From Streptosporangiaceae bacterium (GTDB lineage Bacteria > Actinomycetota > Actinomycetes > Streptosporangiales > Streptosporangiaceae), in assembly GCA_030038715.1 (NCBI GenBank), contig JASHSO010000575.1, positions 1-10,736 on the forward strand: DNA of 10,736 bases, given 5' to 3'. Below, one piece after another: positions 5,562-10,736 of the stretch. The notes below the pieces were generated by a model. The model ran no database searches. It had not been told where the DNA came from and saw only the letters and a list, made by a program, of their open reading frames with translations. Within the stretch, counting starts at the first letter, position 1, and every line of letters starts with the position of its first letter. The translations under genes and the position numbers were made by a program.

Positions 5562-6446
5562 GTGATCATGTCTGCTGACCAAGCACGGACCGGGCCCGAT
5601 ATCGGCCGCCTCCTGGTCACCTGCCCAGACCGCCCGGGCATCGTCGCGGCCGTCTCCCGCTTCCTCTACGAAGCCGGCGCCAACATCGTGGAGTCCCAGC
5701 AATACTCGACGAACCCGTTCGGCGGGACATTCTTCCTGCTGGTGGAGTTTCACCTGCCCGGACTCGCGGAGCGCGTGGCCGACCTTGCGGACGGCTTCGG
5801 GACGCTCGCCGAGTCCTTCGGCATGACCTGGAAGCTGACTCGCGCTGCCGACCGGAAGAAGATCGCCATATTCGTCTCGCGGGCCGACCACGCGCTGCGG
5901 GAGCTACTGTGGCGTGCCAGCACCGGCGAGCTCTACTGCGACATTCGCATGGTGGTTTCCAACCACCCGGACGCGGCGCCGGTGGCGGCCGCGTGGAACG
6001 TCCCTTTCCATCACGTCCCGGTGACGCCCGACACCAAGAAGCAGGCCGAGGCGCAGCAACTCAAGCTGCTCGGCGGCGAGATGGACCTGGTCGTCCTCGC
6101 CCGTTACATGCAAATTCTGTCCGCGGACTTCCTGGACGCCGTCGGCTGCCCGGTCGTCAACATTCACCACGGCTTCCTGCCCGCCTTCGTCGGCGCCAAC
6201 CCCTACGGCGAGGCCGCCGAGCGCGGCGTGAAACTGATCGGCGCCACCGCGCACTACGTGACGCAGGAACTGGACGCCGGCCCGATCATCGAGCAGGACA
6301 TCGTGCGCGTCGACCATCGCTGCTCGGTAGCAGACCTACAGCGGATGGGGCGAGACGTGGAGCGCTCGGTACTGGCTCGCGCGGTGGCCTGGCACCTGGA
6401 TGACCGCGTCATCGTGCACGAGAACAGGACGATCGTGTTCACCTGA
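5562..6446 (+). CDS. purU: Formyltetrahydrofolate deformylase
   Basis: Hydrolyses 10-formyltetrahydrofolate to formate and tetrahydrofolate in the cytoplasm, balancing one-carbon folate pools and supplying formate. 294 aa from GTG 5562 (or 292 from ATG 5568; neither has a clear ribosome site), close to the family's ~280-290. The N-terminal ACT regulatory domain is at about residues 15-90 (LLVTCPDRPGIVAAVSRFL, then IVESQQYS...GGTFFLLVEF). The formyltransferase-fold catalytic domain follows from about residue 98 (KKIAIFVSR, LLGGEMDLVVLARYMQIL). The catalytic triad is visible: Asn200 and His202 in VVNIHHGFLPAF, and Asp238 in QELDAGPIIEQD. The common HHSFLP motif has Gly204 for Ser. It appears monocistronic; the next gene begins 216 nt downstream with its own ribosome site. 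Confidence 0.95.
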   Translation: MIMSADQARTGPDIGRLLVTCPDRPGIVAAVSRFLYEAGANIVESQQYSTNPFGGTFFLLVEFHLPGLAERVADLADGFGTLAESFGMTWKLTRAADRKKIAIFVSRADHALRELLWRASTGELYCDIRMVVSNHPDAAPVAAAWNVPFHHVPVTPDTKKQAEAQQLKLLGGEMDLVVLARYMQILSADFLDAVGCPVVNIHHGFLPAFVGANPYGEAAERGVKLIGATAHYVTQELDAGPIIEQDIVRVDHRCSVADLQRMGRDVERSVLARAVAWHLDDRVIVHENRTIVFT

Positions 6447-6662
6447 ACACGCCCGCGCGCCGCGAGACCAGCAGCCGGCCACACTGCGGTCAACAGGCCC
6501 AAGCAGTATGGTGAAGAGGCCGCGCATCGCAATTTCATCTGGTGAAACTCTAGCTTGCGCTGATATCGGGCATGTGCCACCGTCAGCCGTGGAACGGACC
6601 TGGGCAGCGCAAGAAGTGCAGCCGGTGGAATGCGGCCAGGGGGAGAGCACGGAGGGCCGGGT
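6447..6662 (+). promoter_or_regulatory. Control region upstream of the acetoacetyl-CoA synthetase operon
   Basis: This 216-nt stretch has no gene. It contains an inverted repeat TTTCA-TCTGG-TGAAA at 6533-6547, immediately followed by a TAGCTT (-10-like, 6551-6556) without a good -35. A related TGGTGAA occurs twice (6508-6514 and 6540-6546). The 3' end holds the strong ribosome site GGAGGG at 6651-6656, 6 nt from ATG 6663. No regulator gene adjoins, so the binding protein, if any, is unknown. Confidence 0.3.
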
Positions 6663-8666
6663 ATGAGGGCACCGGTTCGCGAGGGCGACCTGCTCTGGAC
6701 GCCCAGCGCAGACCGGGCGGCACGATCCAACCTGACCGCCTTCACGGACTGGCTGGCACGCGAACGCGGCGTGCGCTTCGACGGCTACCACGACCTGTGG
6801 ACCTGGTCGGTCACTGACCTCGCCGGCTTCTGGCAGGCGGTCTGGGACTTCTGCGGCGTCCAGGCATCCCACGCACCGCAGCGTGTGCTGGCGAATAGGC
6901 GGATGCCGGGTGCTGACTGGTTCCCCGGTGCCAGGCTGAACTACGCGCAGCACGCCCTGCGGCACGAGGTCGGCGCACGCGACGAGGACGCCTTGCTGTT
7001 CGCCAGCGAGACGGCGCCGCTGACCGGACTCAGCTGGGCTGAGCTGGCCGACTCGGTGCGGATACTCGCCACGCAGCTGCGCGAGCTTGGCGTCCGACGC
7101 GGCGACCGGGTCGCCGCCTACTTGCCGAACGCCCCGCAAGCCGTAATAGCGCTGCTGGCCACGGCCAGCGTCGGCGCGATCTGGGCGAGCTGCTCACCGG
7201 ACTTCGGCTGGCGCGGCGTGCTCGACCGGTTCCGCCAGCTCGAGCCGACAGTGCTGTTCAGCGTCGACGGCTACTCCTACGGTGGCAAGCCGTACGACCG
7301 CACCCGCGAGGTGCGCGAGATCATCGCCGGACTTCCCGGCCTTGGGCACGTGGTTCACGTGCCATACCTGGACCCGGCAGCCAAGCCGCCGGTGCCGGGC
7401 GCGCTGACATGGCAGTCCCTGCTCGACCACCCAGCGGTGCCAGCAGCGGAGTTCGCCTTCGAGCAAGTGCCGTTCGGGCACCCGCTGTGGATCTTGTTCT
7501 CCTCTGGCACCACCGGACTGCCGAAGGCGATCACGCACTCGCACGGCGGCGTCCTGATCGAGCAGCTCAAGCTGCAGACGCTGCACATGGACCTGCATCC
7601 CCGCGAGCGGATGTTCTTCTTCACGACCGCGGGCTGGATCATGTGGAACTTCCTAGTCAGCTCCCTGCTGATCGGGGTGTGCCCGGTCCTGTACGACGGC
7701 AGCCCGGCACACCCCGGCCTGGAGACACTGTGGCAGATCGCGGCCGACGCGGGCGTCACGTTCTTCGGCGCCAGCCCCTCCTACGTGGACATGCTCGCCA
7801 AGGCCGGCCTGGTCCCGCGGGAGAAGTTCGATCTTTCCAGGCTGCGCACCATCATGCCTGCCGGGTCGCCGGTGTCGGCCGAGTGCACGGCCTGGTTCTA
7901 CGACAACGTCAAACCGGACATCTGGGTGGCAACAGGCAGCGGCGGTACCGATGTCAGCACGGGCTTCGTCGGCGGGGTGCCCACCCTGCCGGTCTACGCT
8001 GGCGAGATCCAGGCGCCGCACCTCGGCGTCGCGGCGCGTGCGTTCAACGAACGGGGTGAGAGCGTGATCGACGAGGTGGGAGAGCTCGTCATCACCGAGC
8101 CCATGCCGTCGATGCCGGTCGGGTTCTGGGGAGACGCGGATGGCAGCCGTTACCGGGATTCCTACTTCGCCGACTTTCCGGGAGTCTGGCGGCACGGCGA
8201 CTTCTTCCGTGTCAACTCGCGCGGCGGGTGCTTCGTGCTCGGACGTTCCGACGCAACACTGAACCGGCATGGCGTCAGGATCGGCACAGCGGAGGTTTAC
8301 GCCGTGCTCGCCGGCATCCCCGAGGTCGACGACGCGCTGATCGTCAACCTCGAAGTCGGCGGCGGCTTCTTCATGCCGCTGTTCGTGCAGCTGGCCGACG
8401 GCGCCACGCTGGACGACAAGCTGCGCGAGAGAATCCGCGACCGGCTGCGGGCCGAGTACACACCCCGCCACGTTCCCGACGAGATCATCCAGGTCCCTGC
8501 CATCCCGGTGACGCTGACCGGCAAGAAGATGGAAGTTCCGGTGCGCAAGATCCTGCGCGGCGTGCCGGCCGATCAGGCAGCCAACCCACACGCGATGGCC
8601 AACCCGGAGTCACTTGACTTCTTCGTCGGCTACGCGGCCGCCAGGCAGGACTACCCGACGAGCTGA
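6663..8666 (+). CDS. aacS: Acetoacetyl-CoA synthetase (acetoacetate--CoA ligase)
   Basis: Activates acetoacetate (or a related 3-oxo acid) to its CoA thioester through an acyl-AMP intermediate. The start ATG 6663 is set by GGAGGG six nt upstream, giving 667 aa, a normal AacS length; an in-frame GTG-type opening at 6630 was not used. The N-terminal cap domain is seen as YHDLWTWSVTDLAGFWQAVWDF and RMPGADWFPGARLNYAQHAL, typical of AacS rather than acetyl-CoA synthetase. The ATP loop is SSGTTGLPKA (residues 280-289). Further adenylation-core segments are TAGWIMWNFLVSSLL, GSGGTDVSTGF and VWRHGDFF, then GRSDATLNRHGVRIGTAEVY (hinge and start of the C-terminal lid). The catalytic lysine near the end is in LTGKKMEVPV (K621/K622). 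It is the first gene of a likely operon; the next start is 47 nt after its stop. That context leaves open a 3-oxo acid other than acetoacetate. Confidence 0.93.
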   Translation: MRAPVREGDLLWTPSADRAARSNLTAFTDWLARERGVRFDGYHDLWTWSVTDLAGFWQAVWDFCGVQASHAPQRVLANRRMPGADWFPGARLNYAQHALRHEVGARDEDALLFASETAPLTGLSWAELADSVRILATQLRELGVRRGDRVAAYLPNAPQAVIALLATASVGAIWASCSPDFGWRGVLDRFRQLEPTVLFSVDGYSYGGKPYDRTREVREIIAGLPGLGHVVHVPYLDPAAKPPVPGALTWQSLLDHPAVPAAEFAFEQVPFGHPLWILFSSGTTGLPKAITHSHGGVLIEQLKLQTLHMDLHPRERMFFFTTAGWIMWNFLVSSLLIGVCPVLYDGSPAHPGLETLWQIAADAGVTFFGASPSYVDMLAKAGLVPREKFDLSRLRTIMPAGSPVSAECTAWFYDNVKPDIWVATGSGGTDVSTGFVGGVPTLPVYAGEIQAPHLGVAARAFNERGESVIDEVGELVITEPMPSMPVGFWGDADGSRYRDSYFADFPGVWRHGDFFRVNSRGGCFVLGRSDATLNRHGVRIGTAEVYAVLAGIPEVDDALIVNLEVGGGFFMPLFVQLADGATLDDKLRERIRDRLRAEYTPRHVPDEIIQVPAIPVTLTGKKMEVPVRKILRGVPADQAANPHAMANPESLDFFVGYAAARQDYPTS

Positions 8667-8688
8667 GCAGCGCTGCCGCCCGGCGGCA
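8667..8688 (+). other. GC-rich hairpin in the aacS-to-phosphotransferase spacer
   Basis: The 47-nt spacer starts with a perfect 10-bp palindrome GCAGCGCTGC (8667-8676). This overlaps a stem-loop of TGCCGC (8674-8679) with GCGGCA (8683-8688), 6 bp and a 3-nt loop. No T-run follows. The next gene keeps a perfect AGGAGG site (8702-8707), so partial attenuation or protection of the aacS mRNA end is more likely than full termination. GC-rich DNA yields such hairpins by chance, so weight is modest. Confidence 0.3.
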
Positions 8689-8713
8689 CCCCCCGCAGAC
8701 CAGGAGGCCCACC

Positions 8714-10531
8714 ATGCAGGGAAACGGCACGACGACCTTCCCGCTCCCGTCCCAGATCGCCGACGTGCCCGGTGCCGAGGGCTGGCGCTCCATGTACCCG
8801 TACTTCACCCGGTTCCAGCCCGAGGACGACAATAGGTTCTGGTTCTACAACGCCATGCACTTCCCCGAGCCGATGCCGGCCTTCGACGTGATTACCGCGG
8901 AGATCCCCTACACCGCCATCGGCGCGAACACGGCCCGTGTCTTCTGCTTCCCCACCACGCTGGGCATCGAGCACCGGATCGTCAACGGCCGGGTTTACAT
9001 CACCGCGATCCCGGTCACCGACCCGGTGGAGATCGAGCGCAGGCTCGCGGTCTTCCAAGAGCGGGCCGGGTACTACTACCAGAACTGGGACAGCCTCTAC
9101 GAGGGCTGGAAGCAGCGGATGCGGGGCCTGATCGAGCAGATCGAGCAGATCACGGTTCCGGCGCTGCCCGAACTCGACGACGCGGATGTGGCGCTCAGCG
9201 CCAAGGGCATCGCGCAGAACCACTACGTGCGCGAGAACTATCACCGCTGCCTGGACCTGTACTCCAAGATGTGGCACCACCACACCGAGTTCCTCATGCT
9301 CGGCTACGGCGCCTACGTGGTCTTCTTCGAGTTCTGCAAGCAGGCATTCCCCGAGATACCCGACCAGATGGTCGCGCGCATGGTGGCTGGCATCGAGGTC
9401 ATCATGTACCGGCCAGACGACGAGCTGCGCAAGCTTGCCAGGCTTGCCGTCGAGGAAGGCGTGGACGACCTGTTCGCCGACGGCTGCTCCCCCGAGACGG
9501 TCCTGCACGCACTGCGGGAACGGGGCGAGCCGGGCCAGCGCTGGCTCGCAGCCTTCGAGTCGTCCAGGGATCCGTGGTTCCACGTCTCGACTGGGGACGG
9601 CTTCTATCACCATCACCGCAGCTGGGACGACAACCTCACGGTGCCGTTCGCCGCGCTGCCCAGGTACGTCACGATGATCAAGGCCGGGCAGGCGCTCGAC
9701 CGGCCGACAGAGGCGCTCAGGAAGGAACGTGAGCGCATCGTCGCCGAGTACCGCGACCTGCTGACCGCCGACGAAGAACGGGCTGCCTTCGACCAGATGC
9801 TCGGCCTAGCGCGAACGGTGTTTCCGTACGTGGAGGACCACAAGTTCTACTGCGAACACTGGTTCACCACGACGTTCTTCGCCAAGATCCGCGAATTCGG
9901 ACAGCTGCTCGCCTCGAACGGTGTGCTGACCGAGGCCGAGGACGTGTTCCAGCTGCACCACAGTGAGGTAGACCAGGCGCTGGCCGACGTCATGCTGGCA
10001 TGGGCAGCGGGCAGCAAGCCGCTCGGCGGGGCGCACTTCCAGCCGATCATCGCCGAGCGCAAGCGGATGCTCGACGTGCTGAAGGACTGGTCGCCGCCGC
10101 CGGCCATCGGGCCAGTGCCGGAGGCGCTGAACGACCCGGCCGTGCGCATGCTCTGGGGTGTCACCGCGGAAACCCTGGCGACCTGGGCTGCGGCCGCCTC
10201 CGGAGATGGCGCGCAGATCCACGGCTACGCGGCATCGCCCGGGGTAGTCGAGGGCACGGCCCGCGTGCTGCGCAGCGTCAACGAAATCGGCGAGATCCGG
10301 GACGGCGAGATTTTGGTCTGCCCGGTCACGGCGCCAAGCTGGGCGCCCATCTTCGGGAAGATCAAGGCTGCGGTGTCCGACATCGGCGGCACGATGTCGC
10401 ACGCCGCCATCGTGGCCCGCGAATACGGAATGCCCGCCGTGGTCGGCACCGGGCACGCCACCAAGAAGATCAGGACCGGCCAGCTGATCCGCGTTGACGG
10501 CGACCGCGGAGTCGTGAGCATCATCGGGTGA
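8714..10531 (+). CDS. PEP-utilising-enzyme family protein with C-terminal phosphohistidine domain; phenylphosphate-synthase-like large subunit
   Basis: A 605-aa protein whose last ~85 residues are the swivelling phosphohistidine domain of PEP synthase/PPDK: ILVCPVTAPSWAPIFGKIKAAVSDIGGTMSHAAIVAREYGMPAVVG, with His563 in GGTMSHAA the predicted phosphocarrier. The first ~480 residues resemble the substrate-domain part of such phosphotransferases, with NAMHFPEPMPAF (46-57), an aromatic helix YYYQNWDSLYEGW, and histidine clusters MWHHHTEF and FYHHHRSWDDN. There is no ATP-grasp domain and no C-terminal PEP-binding barrel, so it cannot be a complete PEP synthase. The missing ATP domain is supplied by the next gene, which overlaps the stop by one base. 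This two-protein split is the plan of phenylphosphate synthase (large His subunit, small PPDK_N subunit). The acceptor is unknown. AGGAGG at 8702-8707 fixes the start. An alternative is a rifampin-phosphotransferase-like or regulatory relative. Confidence 0.8.
   Translation: MQGNGTTTFPLPSQIADVPGAEGWRSMYPYFTRFQPEDDNRFWFYNAMHFPEPMPAFDVITAEIPYTAIGANTARVFCFPTTLGIEHRIVNGRVYITAIPVTDPVEIERRLAVFQERAGYYYQNWDSLYEGWKQRMRGLIEQIEQITVPALPELDDADVALSAKGIAQNHYVRENYHRCLDLYSKMWHHHTEFLMLGYGAYVVFFEFCKQAFPEIPDQMVARMVAGIEVIMYRPDDELRKLARLAVEEGVDDLFADGCSPETVLHALRERGEPGQRWLAAFESSRDPWFHVSTGDGFYHHHRSWDDNLTVPFAALPRYVTMIKAGQALDRPTEALRKERERIVAEYRDLLTADEERAAFDQMLGLARTVFPYVEDHKFYCEHWFTTTFFAKIREFGQLLASNGVLTEAEDVFQLHHSEVDQALADVMLAWAAGSKPLGGAHFQPIIAERKRMLDVLKDWSPPPAIGPVPEALNDPAVRMLWGVTAETLATWAAAASGDGAQIHGYAASPGVVEGTARVLRSVNEIGEIRDGEILVCPVTAPSWAPIFGKIKAAVSDIGGTMSHAAIVAREYGMPAVVGTGHATKKIRTGQLIRVDGDRGVVSIIG
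10088..10154 (+). repeat. Copy 1 of a 67-nt coding repeat (inside the 605-aa gene)
   Basis: Codons 459-480 of the phosphohistidine protein (WSPPPA, then IGPVPEALNDPAVRML), plus one base. It matches 10670-10736 at 58 of 67 positions, with a 35-nt exact core at 10118-10152. This copy is in frame with its gene and carries no disturbance. Confidence 0.9.
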
Positions 10532-10736
10532 TGACCGCAAACCTGATCAGCGCCGACATCGTCCGCGGCCTGGCGGGCGTACGGACCGCCGACGTCGCCA
10601 CGGTCGGTGGCAAGGCAGCCAGCCTGGGCGAGCTGTCGGCCGCGGGTGCCGAGACTCCGCCCGGTTTCGTGGTCACCACCGCCCGCCGTTGGCCCGGTCC
10701 CGGAGGCGCTGAACGACCCGGCCGTGCGCATGCTGT
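10531..10736 (+). CDS. PPDK/PEP-synthase N-terminal (ATP-binding) subunit, 3' end missing and junction suspect
   Basis: ATG 10531 shares its A with the TGA of the preceding gene (TGATG), a strong sign of translational coupling. The first ~50 residues are unmistakably the start of the PPDK_N pyruvate/phosphate-dikinase nucleotide domain: ADVATVGGKAASLGELSAAGAETPPGFVVTTA. VGGKAASLGEL and PPGFVVTT are the family signatures; the lysine belongs to the ATP site. It would phosphorylate His563 of the upstream protein from ATP. After about 10683 the in-frame residues (RRWPGPGGAERPGRAHA) no longer resemble the family, because a second copy of part of the upstream gene begins in a different frame. The true gene, expected to run some 300 residues or more, is therefore either broken here or misassembled. 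The domain call is secure; the last ~55 nt are not trustworthy as part of this gene. Confidence 0.75.
   Translation, partial: MTANLISADIVRGLAGVRTADVATVGGKAASLGELSAAGAETPPGFVVTTARRWPGPGGAERPGRAHA
10670..10736 (+). repeat. Copy 2 of the 67-nt coding repeat, out of frame at the window edge
   Basis: Reading from 10670 gives WSPPPA-VGPVPEALNDPAVRML. This is 21 of 22 residues identical to copy 1, with a single Ile-to-Val change. Eight of nine nucleotide differences fall at third codon positions, so this is a real paralogous or allelic coding segment rather than a copied read. Its frame is offset by one from the PPDK-type gene that starts at 10531. No similarity to copy 1 continues left of 10670. 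The two sequences can share TGGTCACCACCGCC (10670-10683), so the junction lies in or beside that stretch. Confidence 0.85.

Noticed and set aside
5562..6446. Gly for Ser in the PurU HHSFLP motif as a sign of lost activity
   Set aside because: The catalytic Asn200, His202 and Asp238 are all present, and I believe Gly at this position occurs in other PurU proteins, so it is likely a neutral variant.
6400..6817. Overlapping short plus-strand frames across the purU/aacS spacer
   Set aside because: They cross gene boundaries in other frames, have no ribosome sites or recognisable sequence, and conflict with the clear aacS start at 6663.
7653..9616. Long open frames on the minus strand opposite aacS and the phosphotransferase gene (312 and 321 codons)
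   Set aside because: They are low-complexity, rich in Arg/Gly/Val/Asp, lack recognisable domains and lie opposite well-supported genes; typical of antisense frames in high-GC DNA.
10225..10731. Minus-strand frame whose product begins like another minus-strand frame at 9847-10164 (shared MRTAGSFSASGTGP)
   Set aside because: The likeness only reflects the 67-nt duplicated coding segment read backwards; neither frame is a gene.

Overview
The window is very GC-rich, with strong G/C preference at third codon positions and some GTG starts. Several genes have good Shine-Dalgarno sites while others look leaderless or nearly so. This fits a high-GC Gram-positive actinomycete; genus cannot be told from what is visible. 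I see no rRNA, tRNA, CRISPR array, transposase or integrase. The odd length and an out-of-frame chimera at the right edge suggest that the right end is a contig end.

Layout. Positions 1-467 hold the C-terminal part of a zinc-type medium-chain dehydrogenase, separated by a stop-to-stop hairpin from a leftward pair: a class I SAM methyltransferase (784-1554) and a small membrane protein (482-787) joined by a 4-nt GTGA overlap. Next is a small VOC/glyoxalase-fold protein (1722-2102, +). A divergent pair follows: a TetR-type repressor (2132-2746, -) and a DHA2-type MFS drug exporter (2834-4369, +). Their short shared control region carries a perfect 7+6+7 palindrome overlapping both -35 boxes. 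The exporter converges, with only 2 nt between stop codons, on a PaaX-family repressor (4372-5313, -). A divergent control region of about 250 bp separates it from purU (5562-6446, +), formyltetrahydrofolate deformylase.

The right third looks like one rightward operon: acetoacetyl-CoA synthetase (6663-8666), a 605-aa PEP-utilising-type protein with a C-terminal phosphohistidine swivelling domain (8714-10531), and, overlapping by one base (TGATG), the start of a separate PPDK/PEP-synthase N-terminal nucleotide-binding protein (10531 onward). A PEP-synthase-like phosphotransferase divided over two genes is the plan known from phenylphosphate synthase. Beside a 3-oxoacid:CoA ligase it suggests an ATP-dependent step activating an unknown hydroxyl or enolisable compound. 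This is the least familiar system in the window.

The last 67 bases (10670-10736) are a second, diverged copy of codons 459-480 of the 605-aa gene, with nearly all differences at third codon positions. They lie in a frame that does not match the PPDK-type gene they interrupt. Either the contig end is a mis-join through a short shared sequence, or a second paralogue was fused here. Anything inferred from the last ~65 bases should be treated with caution.
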